Source: Streptomyces sp. NBC_01551
GTDB lineage: Bacteria > Actinomycetota > Actinomycetes > Streptomycetales > Streptomycetaceae
Assembly: GCF_026339935.1 (NCBI RefSeq)
Contig: NZ_JAPEPX010000001.1
Coordinates: forward strand, 2,509,001-2,573,000
Reading direction: 5' to 3'
DNA: 64,000 nt
Shown: positions 19,976-28,295 of the stretch, one piece after another
Position numbering within the stretch: position 1 is the first letter of the stretch
How the letters are laid out: each line of letters starts with the position of its first letter
The notes under the pieces: generated by a model
Told to the model about the DNA's origin: nothing
The model's input: the letters and a program-made list of their open reading frames with translations, nothing else
The model's database searches: none
Program-made: the position numbers and the translations under genes

Positions 19976-21754
19976 GTGACCAGTACCGCGACGCCGCCGA
20001 ACAGCCCCGCGGGGGCCCCGCCCGCCCCTTCGGCGGGGCGCGACCCCGACGTGGGAACGTCCCCCTGGCTGCGCCGTCTGCGCGCCTTCGGGTACGCCCC
20101 GCCGGCCCGCGGCGGGGCCCGTGACGCGGACGTCCGCACCCGTCTGGTGCCCCCGTACGCGAAGCCGTCCGCGCAGCTGTGGACGGCGCTCGGCGTGCCG
20201 CCCTCGTCGGTGGACGCGGTGCTGCGGGTGCTGGCGTGGGCGGGGCCGCTGCTGGTGGCGCTGGTGGCGGGCGTGCTGCGGTTCGTGCACCTGGGCAGCC
20301 CGAAGGCGGTGATATTCGACGAGACGTACTACGCCAAGGACGCCTGGGCCACGGTCCGGCAGGGCTACGAGGCGAGCTGGCCCAAGGACATCGACAAGTC
20401 GATCCTCGCCAACCCGGACGGGATCTCGCTGCCGCTGGATCCGGGGTACGTGGTGCACCCGCCGGTCGGCAAATGGGTGATCGGCGCCGGTGAATGGATG
20501 TTCGGCTTCACCCCGTTCGGCTGGCGGTTCATGACCGCGGTGCTCGGCACCCTGTCGGTGCTGATGCTGTGCCGGATCGGGCGCCGCCTGTTCCGTTCGA
20601 CGTTCCTCGGGTGCCTGGCGGGCGCGCTGCTGGCGGTGGACGGCCTGCACCTGGTGATGAGCCGGACCGCGCTGCTCGACCTGGTGCTGATGTTCTTCGT
20701 GCTGGCCGCCTTCGGGTGTCTGCTGATCGACCGGGACAAGGCGCGGGCCCGGCTCGCGGCGGCGCTCCCGGTGGACGCCGAGGGGCGCACCCGTCCGGAT
20801 CTGGAGATCGCGGAGTCGCTGCGGCTGGGGTGGCGCCCGTACCGGGTGCTGGCCGGTGTCTGCCTGGGCCTGGCCTTCGGCACGAAGTGGAACGGGCTGG
20901 TCGTGCTGGCCTTCTTCGGCGTCCTCACCGTGGTGTGGGACGCCGCCGCGCGCCGCACCGCGGGGGCGGGCGCCCCGTACGCGGCGATGCTGCGCCGGGA
21001 CGCGGTGCCCGCGTTCCTCTCCACGGTCCCGGTGGCGATCGCGGTGTACGTGGCCTCGTGGACGGGCTGGATCCTGAGCTCGGACGACGGCAAGGGCGGT
21101 TACTTCCGCGACTGGGCGGCCAAGCACGACCAGGGCAGCTCGCTGGCGTTCCTGCCGGAGTGGCTGCGCAGCCTGTGGCACTACGAGACCGAGGTCTACA
21201 AGTTCCACGTCAACCTGCACGACGGGCACACCTACGAGTCGAACCCGTGGAGCTGGCTGGTCCTGGGGCGGCCCGTCTCCTATTTCTACGAGTCCCCCGC
21301 ACCCGGCACCGACGGCTGCCCGGCGACGGAGGCCGGAAAGTGCGCCCGCGAGGTGCTGGCGCTCGGCACGCCGATGCTGTGGTGGGCGGGCTGCTTCGCG
21401 CTGCTGTACGTGCTGTGGCGGTGGTTCTTCCGCCGCGACTGGCGTGCGGGCGCGATCGCCTGCGCGCTGGGCGCGGGTCTGCTGCCCTGGTTCAACTACC
21501 AGGAGCGGACCATCTTCTTCTTCTACGCGGTGGTCTTCGTCCCGTACCTGTGTCTGGCGGTGGCGATGATGATCGGCGCCCTGCTGGGGCCGGCGGGCTC
21601 CTCGGAGCGGCGCCGGGCGCTCGGTGCGATCTGCGCGGGTGTCCTGGTGCTGCTGATCGTCTGGAATTTCATCTATTTCTGGCCGATCTTTACCGGCCAG
21701 ACCCTGCCCATGGACTCCTGGCGGAACCGGATGTGGCTGGACACATGGGTTTAG
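19976..21754 (+). CDS. pmt: Protein O-mannosyltransferase (dolichyl-P-mannose type)
   Basis: A GT39 polytopic membrane enzyme of 592 residues that transfers mannose from polyprenyl-phosphate mannose to Ser/Thr of exported proteins. After about 75 disordered residues comes the first helix and the catalytic loop IFDETYYAKDAW with the Asp-Glu pair essential in PMTs. Next are VVHPPVGKWVI, the helix-rich core and the conserved SNPWSWLVLGRPVSYFY region. The C-terminus ends with YFWPIFTGQTLPMDSW. In Streptomyces this enzyme glycosylates cell-envelope proteins and serves as part of a phage receptor pathway. The start GTG at 19976 fits a leaderless message. Confidence 0.93.
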   Translation: MTSTATPPNSPAGAPPAPSAGRDPDVGTSPWLRRLRAFGYAPPARGGARDADVRTRLVPPYAKPSAQLWTALGVPPSSVDAVLRVLAWAGPLLVALVAGVLRFVHLGSPKAVIFDETYYAKDAWATVRQGYEASWPKDIDKSILANPDGISLPLDPGYVVHPPVGKWVIGAGEWMFGFTPFGWRFMTAVLGTLSVLMLCRIGRRLFRSTFLGCLAGALLAVDGLHLVMSRTALLDLVLMFFVLAAFGCLLIDRDKARARLAAALPVDAEGRTRPDLEIAESLRLGWRPYRVLAGVCLGLAFGTKWNGLVVLAFFGVLTVVWDAAARRTAGAGAPYAAMLRRDAVPAFLSTVPVAIAVYVASWTGWILSSDDGKGGYFRDWAAKHDQGSSLAFLPEWLRSLWHYETEVYKFHVNLHDGHTYESNPWSWLVLGRPVSYFYESPAPGTDGCPATEAGKCAREVLALGTPMLWWAGCFALLYVLWRWFFRRDWRAGAIACALGAGLLPWFNYQERTIFFFYAVVFVPYLCLAVAMMIGALLGPAGSSERRRALGAICAGVLVLLIVWNFIYFWPIFTGQTLPMDSWRNRMWLDTWV

Positions 21755-21805
21755 GGGGACGGTGGTCGCCTCCGCGCCATGGCGGGATCGGCGGCATTGC
21801 GGTCC

Positions 21806-21831
21806 GGTAACGAGCTGTACGCACTTCGTTC
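21806..21831 (+). promoter_or_regulatory. Possible ECF-type promoter of the penicillin-binding protein gene
   Basis: GGTAAC (21806-21811) and CGTTC (21827-21831) are 15 bases apart. This resembles the GTAAC/CGTT pattern of ECF sigma factors that act in cell-envelope and developmental regulons. The spacing is one base short of the best-known consensus, so this is only a suggestion. Confidence 0.3.
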
Positions 21832-21856
21832 GCACAACGTAAGGTCTTGCACCCGG

Positions 21857-21889
21857 GGTTCTTTGAACGCGTTCAGAGAACCGAGGTTC
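21857..21889 (+). promoter_or_regulatory. Large dyad in the leader of the penicillin-binding protein gene
   Basis: Thirteen-base arms (21857-21869 and 21870-21882) form an almost perfect palindrome centred on ACGCGT with one mismatch. A second dyad, GAACC-GA-GGTTC (21878-21889), overlaps its right end, so the two are mutually exclusive as RNA hairpins. The pair sits between the pmt stop and the ribosome site at about 21894-21900. It may be an operator, a pmt terminator or a leader switch. Confidence 0.55.
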
Positions 21890-21907
21890 CTGGGGGAGGG
21901 GACGCAA

Positions 21908-23548
21908 GTGAACGGGGCGGCCAAGGGTGCCATCGTCGGCGGGGTGTTCCTCGCGATGATCGGCGGAGCCGGGTACGGGGTGTACGCACTGGTCGGCGAC
22001 GCCGGCGAGCAGGACGGTACGGACGGGGCCAAGGGCGACGGGACCACCGTCCAGGCGGAACGGGGCAGCGGCCCCGTCACCGAGAAGGAGGCCGCCAAGA
22101 CCGCCAAGGCCTTCCTGGCCGCGTGGGCGGCCGGCGACGACCGCGCGGCCGCGGAACTGACCAACAACGCGCAGGCCGCGCAGCCGGCGGTGGCCGACTT
22201 CAAGGGCAAGGCGTACGTGTCCAAGGCGGTGATCACGCCCGGCGCCCAGAACGGGGCCACGATGCCCTACAAGGTCGCCGCGGAGATCACCTACGAGGGC
22301 GTCACCAAGCCGCTGGAGTACTCCTCTGAGCTGACCGTCGTCCGCGGAGTGACCAGCGGGCTGCCGCTCGTCGACTGGCAGCCGTCGATCATCCACCCGG
22401 AGCTGAAGAAGGACGAGAAGCTGCGCGCGGGGGCGCCCGCGACCCCGCCGGTCAAGGCGGTGGACCGCAGTGGCGAGGAGCTGACCGCCGAGAAGTACCC
22501 CTCGCTGCGGCCGGTCCTGGACCAGCTGCGCGAAGCGTACGGCGACAAGGCGGGCGGCAAGGCGGGCGCCGAGGTGTGGATCGAGCCGGCCGCGCAGGAC
22601 GGGGCGAAGCGGACGCTGCTGACCCTGGTCGAGGGCGAGCCGAGCACCCTCAAGACGTACCTGGACGCGAAGGTCCAGGCGGCGGCGGAGAAGGCGGTCG
22701 CCCGGTTCCCGGAGTCCTCGGTGGTCGCCGTCAAGCCGAGCAACGGGCACATCCTGGCCATCGCCAACCACCGCAAGGACGGCTACAACGCGGCGATCCT
22801 GGGCATGCGGGCCCCCGGCTCGACGATGAAGATCGTGACGGCGGAGATGCTCCTGGACCGGGGCAAGGTGGCTGCGGACAAGCCGGCCGAGTGCACCAAG
22901 GACGCCGCCTGGGGCGGCCGCACCTTCCACAACCTCGACAACTTCGAGCTGCCCGGCGCGACCTTCGCGACCAGCTTCGCCAAGTCCTGCAACACCGCGT
23001 TCATCAAGCAGATCAACGACGTGGGCGACGACTCGGCGCTGTCGAAGGAGGCCCGGGAGGTCTTCGGCATAGGCCTGGAGTGGCAGACGGGCGTCAAGAC
23101 CATCGACGGCAAGGTCCCGGACGCGACGGGCGCGCAGGCGGCCGCCGCGTACATCGGGCAGGGGCAGGTCACCATGAACCCGCTGAACGTCGCGTCCATC
23201 ACGGCGACGGCGCGCAGCGGCGTGTTCCACCAGCCCGTGCTGGTCTCGCCGGAGCTCGACGGGCGCGAGATCGCGACGGCGGCGCGCCGGATCAAGCCGG
23301 GGGTGCAGCAGCAGCTCGTCTCGATGATGCGGCTGACGGCGACCAGCGGTACGGCCCAGAAGGCGATGGCCTCCGTCGGCGGCGACAAGGGCGCGAAGAC
23401 CGGCTCGGCCGAGGTCGACGGCGCGGGCAGCCCGGACAGCTGGTTCACCGGGTTCAGCGGTGACGTGGCGGCGGCCGCGATGGTCGAGGCCGGCGGCCAC
23501 GGCGGCGACGCGGCGGGCCCGATCGTGGCGGCGGTCCTCTCCTCTTGA
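21908..23548 (+). CDS. Class B penicillin-binding protein (transpeptidase)
   Basis: A 546-residue membrane-anchored peptidoglycan transpeptidase. It has one N-terminal helix, an NTF2-like MecA_N domain (about 55-160), a dimerisation region, and a transpeptidase domain with all three catalytic motifs: STMK (S305), SCN (S360) and KTGSA (K497). The MecA_N domain is typical of the PBP2a-like and Streptomyces sporulation-associated subfamily. The GTG at 21908 follows GGGAGGGG at good distance. A large leader dyad suggests regulation. The last codons and the stop lie in a 44-bp sequence that is repeated immediately downstream. Confidence 0.92.
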   Translation: MNGAAKGAIVGGVFLAMIGGAGYGVYALVGDAGEQDGTDGAKGDGTTVQAERGSGPVTEKEAAKTAKAFLAAWAAGDDRAAAELTNNAQAAQPAVADFKGKAYVSKAVITPGAQNGATMPYKVAAEITYEGVTKPLEYSSELTVVRGVTSGLPLVDWQPSIIHPELKKDEKLRAGAPATPPVKAVDRSGEELTAEKYPSLRPVLDQLREAYGDKAGGKAGAEVWIEPAAQDGAKRTLLTLVEGEPSTLKTYLDAKVQAAAEKAVARFPESSVVAVKPSNGHILAIANHRKDGYNAAILGMRAPGSTMKIVTAEMLLDRGKVAADKPAECTKDAAWGGRTFHNLDNFELPGATFATSFAKSCNTAFIKQINDVGDDSALSKEAREVFGIGLEWQTGVKTIDGKVPDATGAQAAAAYIGQGQVTMNPLNVASITATARSGVFHQPVLVSPELDGREIATAARRIKPGVQQQLVSMMRLTATSGTAQKAMASVGGDKGAKTGSAEVDGAGSPDSWFTGFSGDVAAAAMVEAGGHGGDAAGPIVAAVLSS

Positions 23549-23665
23549 CGCGCCGCTCACACGACTCGGCCCTGGCGGGCCTCCCCTCTTGACGCGCCGC
23601 TCACACGGCTCGGCCCTGGCGGGCCTCCCCGGCTTCACACCGCTGCGCCGGACTCCGTCCGGCGA
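23541..23665 (+). repeat. Tandem 44-bp repeat carrying the gene stop, plus hairpin
   Basis: Copies 23541-23584 and 23585-23628 differ at a single base (23564). The first supplies the TGA that ends the penicillin-binding protein gene. It continues into a perfect hairpin CGCCGGAC-TCC-GTCCGGCG (23646-23664). A related element of about 75 bp lies at 40662-40740, again starting at a gene's stop codon. Confidence 0.75.
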
Positions 23666-23804
23666 TGGCGGGGGCCGTGGCCGATCGCCACATGGCGGGC
23701 TCGACGTTGGCGACAGCGGTCTTGCGACGCAGTCGGACGGGAGCCCATCGGGCACGCCGGGGCCGTACCGGCCGGCGTACGGGAGGCGCGGTCCGGTCAC
23801 AGCA

Positions 23805-24983
23805 CTAGAGCGAGGCGCGGACCGCGCGGACCAGGGCCTGGGCGCGCGGGTCGGCGGTGACCGACTTGGCCAGGGAGTTCGTGACGTACCCGAAGCCGAT
23901 CCCGGCCTCCGGGTCCGCGAAGCCCAGTGAGCCGCCGCGCCCCGGGTGGCCGAAGGAGGCCGGGGACAGCAGCGGGGACGCCGGACCGTGCAGCATGTAG
24001 CCCGGTCCGAAGCGGGTGTTGACCACCAGCACCCGGTCCGGGCCGGAAGACAGCTCGCGGGCCGCCAGTTCGGTGGTCTCGGGGGTGAACAGGCGGGCGC
24101 CGTCCTGGGTGTCGCCCAGCGTGGCCGCGTAGAACCCGGCCAGGGCGCGGGCGGTGCCGATGCCGGCCGAGGCGGGGAGTTCGGCAGCCCGGTAGGCGGG
24201 CTCGTTCTCGTCCGGGAGCGGGTCGATCGCCGCGAAGGCGCGCCGGGTCAGCGACGCGGGGTCCGCGTAGGCCTCCGAAACGTTTCGGCGCGGCCGGGTG
24301 CGCAGCCCGCCGGCGCTCTGCGGCGGCTCCACGGGGGCGACCCGGCCCACCCGTCCGGCGGCGGCTTCCGCTTCCGGCAGGCCTATCCAGAAGTCCAGCC
24401 CCAGCGGGCCCGTGACCTCCTCGGCCAGCCACTTGCCCAGCGAGGCCCCGGTCACCCGCAGGACCAGCTCCGACAGCAGCCAGCTGAAGGTCTGCGCATG
24501 GTAGCCGTGCTCGGCGCCGGGCTCCCAGAAGGGCGCCTGCGCGGCGACCGCGCGCGCCCCGGACATCCCGTCGGCGGCCTCGGCCGGGGTCAGACCCCGG
24601 TCCAGGGCGGGGACGCCCGCCCGGTGCGCGAGGAGGTCGCGGACCCGCGCGCGGTCCTTGCCGCCCGCCTTGAACTCCGGCCAGTAGGCCCCGACCGGCG
24701 CGTCCAGGTCGAGCAGCCCCCGCTGGTGGAGCAGCAGCGGGACCGCCGCGGCCACGCCCTTGGTCGCCGAGCGCACCACCTGCGCGGTTCCCTCGGTCCA
24801 GGGCCCGCCGCGGTCGCCGTCCGCGGGTTCCGCGTCCCTCGTTCCGGCCCACAGGTCCACGACCCGTCGTCCGTCCCGGTACACGGCCACCGCCGCGCCC
24901 CGGTCCCCGAGCGCCTCGAAATTGCGTACGAAAGCCTCGCGGACGGCCTCGTAGCCCTCCGCCACGTCACCCTGGATGTTCAC
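23805..24983 (-). CDS. Serine beta-lactamase-like hydrolase
   Basis: A 392-residue protein of the beta-lactamase/EstB family (class C fold). The nucleophile motif is SATK near residue 72. The tyrosine motif is GYHAQTFSWLLSEL, and the C-terminal third motif region reads GHPGRGGSLGFADPEAG, where these enzymes usually have HxG. No signal peptide is seen, so it is probably cytoplasmic and more likely an esterase or peptidase than an antibiotic-inactivating enzyme. It starts at ATG 24983. It ends close to the repeat that follows the penicillin-binding protein gene. Confidence 0.85.
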   Translation of the reverse strand: MNIQGDVAEGYEAVREAFVRNFEALGDRGAAVAVYRDGRRVVDLWAGTRDAEPADGDRGGPWTEGTAQVVRSATKGVAAAVPLLLHQRGLLDLDAPVGAYWPEFKAGGKDRARVRDLLAHRAGVPALDRGLTPAEAADGMSGARAVAAQAPFWEPGAEHGYHAQTFSWLLSELVLRVTGASLGKWLAEEVTGPLGLDFWIGLPEAEAAAGRVGRVAPVEPPQSAGGLRTRPRRNVSEAYADPASLTRRAFAAIDPLPDENEPAYRAAELPASAGIGTARALAGFYAATLGDTQDGARLFTPETTELAARELSSGPDRVLVVNTRFGPGYMLHGPASPLLSPASFGHPGRGGSLGFADPEAGIGFGYVTNSLAKSVTADPRAQALVRAVRASL

Positions 24984-25023
24984 GAGCGCTGCAACAACCG
25001 CGGGCCTCCGCTTATGCCGCGCC

Positions 25024-25778
<755 letters not shown>

Positions 25779-25791
<13 letters not shown>

Positions 25792-26540
25792 CCCATCAGA
25801 CAGACGGCCAGGGCCGTCACCGGGAGCACGGCGGCGTACGCCCACTGGGCGCGCGTGGCCGCGATGTCGTCGATCACCGGCATCGAGCCGGCGTAGCCGC
25901 GGCTGACCATCGCGAGGTAGACCCGCTCGCCGCGCTCGTAGGAGCGGATGAAGAGCGCGCCGGCCGTCATGGCCAGCACCCCCCAGTGCCGCACGCCCCG
26001 CGCCTCGAACCCGCGCGAGCGGCGGGCGATCGACATCCGGCGCAGCTCGTCGGTGATCACGTCGCCGTATCGGATCATGAACGAGGCGATCTGGACGAGC
26101 AGCGGCGGCAGCTTGAGCTGCTGGAGGCCGAGGAGCAGCGCGCGCAGCTCGGTCGTCGAGGCGAGCAGGACGGAGGCGGCGACGCCGAGGGTGCCCTTGG
26201 CCAGGACGTTCCAGGCGCCCCAGAGGCCGGAGACGCTGAGCGACATGCCGAGGACCTCGACCCGCTCGCCCTCGGCCACGAAGGGCATGAGGACGGCGAA
26301 CAGGACGAACGGCACCTCGATCACCAGCCGGCGCAGCAGGAATCCGGCGGGGATCCGGGCCACGGCCGTGACGGCCGCGATGAGGACGGCGTACAGGCCG
26401 AAGGCCCACATCGCCTCACGCGGTGTGGACACGACGACCAGCACGAAGGCGAAGGTCGCGGCGAGCTTGCAGTGCGCCGGCAGGTCGTGGACGGGCGAGT
26501 GGCCGTGCCGGTAGAGCTTGTGGGCGTGGCCCGCGCCCAC
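25779..26540 (-). CDS. nikQ: Nickel/cobalt ECF transporter transmembrane (T) component
   Basis: A 253-residue CbiQ/NikQ protein with about five membrane helices. The short charged coupling signature RRSRGFEARG (near 175) contacts the ATPase. A second, similar AMVSRGYAG motif follows near 220. It starts at GTG 26540, one base after the nikMN stop, and overlaps nikO, as expected for subunits made in fixed ratio. Confidence 0.93.
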
Positions 26541-26541
26541 C

Positions 26542-27594
26542 TCAGGCCACCGGGGCGGCGGTGGACGCGGCCGTCAGGTCCTGGGCGCGGCGGCGGCGCA
26601 CGGCCCAGAAGATCCCGGTGCCGACGGCGACGGTGGCGCCTACGCCGATGACCCCGGCGAGGCCGCCGGAGAGGCGGGCGTCGGTGACGTCCTTGACGCT
26701 GTAGTCGGCCAGCGGGGAGCCGGCGGCCGCGTGCTCCTCGGCCTTCTGGTCGATGCCCTTGTCGGCGGCGACCTTCTCCAGGCCGTCGGGGCTGGCGGAG
26801 GCGTAGAAGGAGACGAAGCCGGCCAGGACGAGGGCGGTGACCAGGCCGGTGGCCCACACCTTCTTCGTGGAGCGGGCGGCGGCGGGGACGGCGGCCGGGG
26901 CCGGGGCGTCAACCAGCTCGCCGGCGACGCGCAGCTTGAGCGGCGCGGTCAGCCCGCGCGCCCCGTGCACCAGGTCGGGCCGTACGGCGAGCACGGCGCC
27001 CACCGTCGCGGCGGTGATGGCGGCCTCGCCGATGCCGATGAGGACGTGCACGCCGACCATGGCGGTGAAGACCTTGCCGACGGGTACGTCGGTGGTGCCG
27101 CCGACGGCGTAGATGGCGGTGAAGGCGGCGGCCGCGGCGGGCACCGAGAGCAGGGCCCCGGTGAAGGCCGCGGCGGTGATCGAGCGGCGGGTGGCCGGCA
27201 GCACCTTGAGCAGCCCGCGGAAGATCGCGTAGGCCACGACCACGGTGACGACGCCCATGACGCTGACGTTCACGCCGAGGGCGGTCAGGCCGCCGTCGGC
27301 GAAGAGGATGCCCTGCATGAGCAGGACGACGGACACGCAGAGCACCCCGGTGTAGGGGCCGACGAGGATCGCCGCGAGCGCACCGCCCAGCAGATGGCCG
27401 CTTGTACCGGCGGCGACGGGGAAGTTGAGCATCTGTACGGCGAAGATGAAGGCGGCGACGAGACCGGCGAGCGGCGCGGTGCGCTCGTCGAGCTCCCGGC
27501 GGGCGCCGCGGAGGCTGATGGCCACGGCACCGGCAGCCGCCACACCTGCGGCTATGGAGACGGGGGCGTCGATGAAGCCGTCGGGGACATGCAT
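26542..27594 (-). CDS. nikMN: Nickel/cobalt ECF transporter substrate-binding fusion (NikM-NikN)
   Basis: A 350-residue fusion of the substrate-capture component and the small accessory subunit. The protein begins MHVPDGFIDAP, whose N-terminal Met-His provides metal ligands once exposed, so the exact start matters. ATG 27594 gives this N-terminus and has GGAG six bases upstream. The GTG at 27624 would bury the motif and is rejected. Helices of CbiM follow to about residue 205. After a linker, the C-terminal part contains the PDGLE motif (SASPDGLEKVAA) and a last helix. The upstream Nur-box match favours nickel over cobalt. Confidence 0.93.
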   Translation of the reverse strand: MHVPDGFIDAPVSIAAGVAAAGAVAISLRGARRELDERTAPLAGLVAAFIFAVQMLNFPVAAGTSGHLLGGALAAILVGPYTGVLCVSVVLLMQGILFADGGLTALGVNVSVMGVVTVVVAYAIFRGLLKVLPATRRSITAAAFTGALLSVPAAAAAFTAIYAVGGTTDVPVGKVFTAMVGVHVLIGIGEAAITAATVGAVLAVRPDLVHGARGLTAPLKLRVAGELVDAPAPAAVPAAARSTKKVWATGLVTALVLAGFVSFYASASPDGLEKVAADKGIDQKAEEHAAAGSPLADYSVKDVTDARLSGGLAGVIGVGATVAVGTGIFWAVRRRRAQDLTAASTAAPVA

Positions 27595-27622
27595 GGGCTG
27601 CTCCGCTTCCTGCGGTGAACTC

Positions 27623-27666
27623 ACGCTGCGTAGAACGGTTCCTACTCACAGCGTCTTTAACCGTTC
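27623..27666 (-). promoter_or_regulatory. Interleaved dyads upstream of nikMN
   Basis: ACGCTG (27623-27628) pairs with CAGCGT (27649-27654), and GAACGGTT (27633-27640) with AACCGTTC (27659-27666). The two dyads interlock. A plausible minus-strand promoter overlaps them: TTGAAC and TAGGAA, 18 bases apart. If transcribed they could form alternative folds or a pseudoknot; otherwise they may bind a regulator. Confidence 0.35.
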
Positions 27667-27681
27667 AAGAATAGTGCCCAG

Positions 27682-27698
27682 TTGCAAACCATTGGCAA
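27682..27698 (-). promoter_or_regulatory. Nur (nickel-responsive Fur-family) operator
   Basis: TTGCAA-ACCAT-TGGCAA matches the Streptomyces Nur-box pattern TTGCAA-N5-TTGCAA at 11 of 12 defined positions. It lies about 90 bases upstream of nikMN and 100 bases upstream of the divergent ssgE-like gene. This predicts repression of nickel uptake when nickel is plentiful. Confidence 0.65.
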
Positions 27699-27796
27699 GA
27701 GCGGGCGCATCACAAATGGTGGCGCGCACATTCGTGGGAATGTGCGAGGCTGGGGGGAATACGGACGCATATGTTCCGATTCGAGGAGTGTTGTCG

Positions 27797-28222
27797 ATGT
27801 CAGCCACCGCCGAGAATGCGACCGCGACCGCGACGGCCACCGCGACCACCACGACCGCCCGCACCTCCCTCCCCGCCGTCGTCGAGGAACGGGTGCGCGG
27901 CCGTGTGATCACGGACGACCCGCTCTACCGGGCCATTCCGGTTGCCCTGCGCTTCACTCCCGCCGAACCACTGGCCGTGCGGATCGTCTTCCCCGCCGAC
28001 CTCTCCCCCGAGGGCTCCGAGAACGAGTGGGTCTTCCCGCGCGCCCTGCTGGAGGCCGGGCTCCAGGCCCCGACCGGCACCGGGGACGTACGCGTCTGGC
28101 CCTGCGGCCGCGTCCAGGCGGTCGTCGAGTTCCACTCCCCCGACGGAGTCGCCGTGATCCAGTTCGACATCAAGGCGCTGCGCCGCTTCCTGCGCCTCAC
28201 CTACGGCGCCACCACCCGGTAG
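27797..28222 (+). CDS. ssgE: SsgA-like sporulation/cell-division protein
   Basis: A 141-residue SALP, a family restricted to sporulating actinomycetes that steers septum and cell-wall remodelling in aerial hyphae. After a Thr/Ala repeat (about residues 8-22) comes the SALP core: YRAIPVALRFTPAEPLAVRIVFP, WVFPRALLEAGL, GDVRVWPCGR and FHSPDGVAVIQFD. The placement beside the penicillin-binding protein, nickel transporter and rsmI/pmt block matches the ssgE locus of S. coelicolor as I remember it, so I use that symbol; sequence alone cannot exclude another SALP. The ATG at 27797 has GAGGAG upstream. Confidence 0.85.
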   Translation: MSATAENATATATATATTTTARTSLPAVVEERVRGRVITDDPLYRAIPVALRFTPAEPLAVRIVFPADLSPEGSENEWVFPRALLEAGLQAPTGTGDVRVWPCGRVQAVVEFHSPDGVAVIQFDIKALRRFLRLTYGATTR

Positions 28223-28248
28223 GAGCAACGGCCCGGGCGAACGCGAGC

Positions 28249-28282
28249 GAGCCCCGCCCCACCGGACGGTGGGACGGGGCTC
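28249..28282. terminator. Bidirectional terminator between ssgE and MMPL genes
   Basis: Fifteen-base arms (28249-28263 and 28268-28282) with one mismatch and a GGAC loop, between the ends of two convergent genes. Confidence 0.8.
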
Positions 28283-28295
28283 GGCTGTCACCGGA

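Noticed and set aside
19901..23800. A 1299-codon minus-strand frame
   Set aside because: Antisense to pmt and the penicillin-binding protein, which have clear domains.
23805..24983. Antibiotic-resistance beta-lactamase
   Set aside because: The fold is right, but there is no signal peptide and the third motif is atypical, so an intracellular hydrolase is more likely.
27625..27796. Cobalamin riboswitch ahead of the metal transporter
   Set aside because: The leader is too short and the B12-box is not visible; a Nur operator explains the region better.
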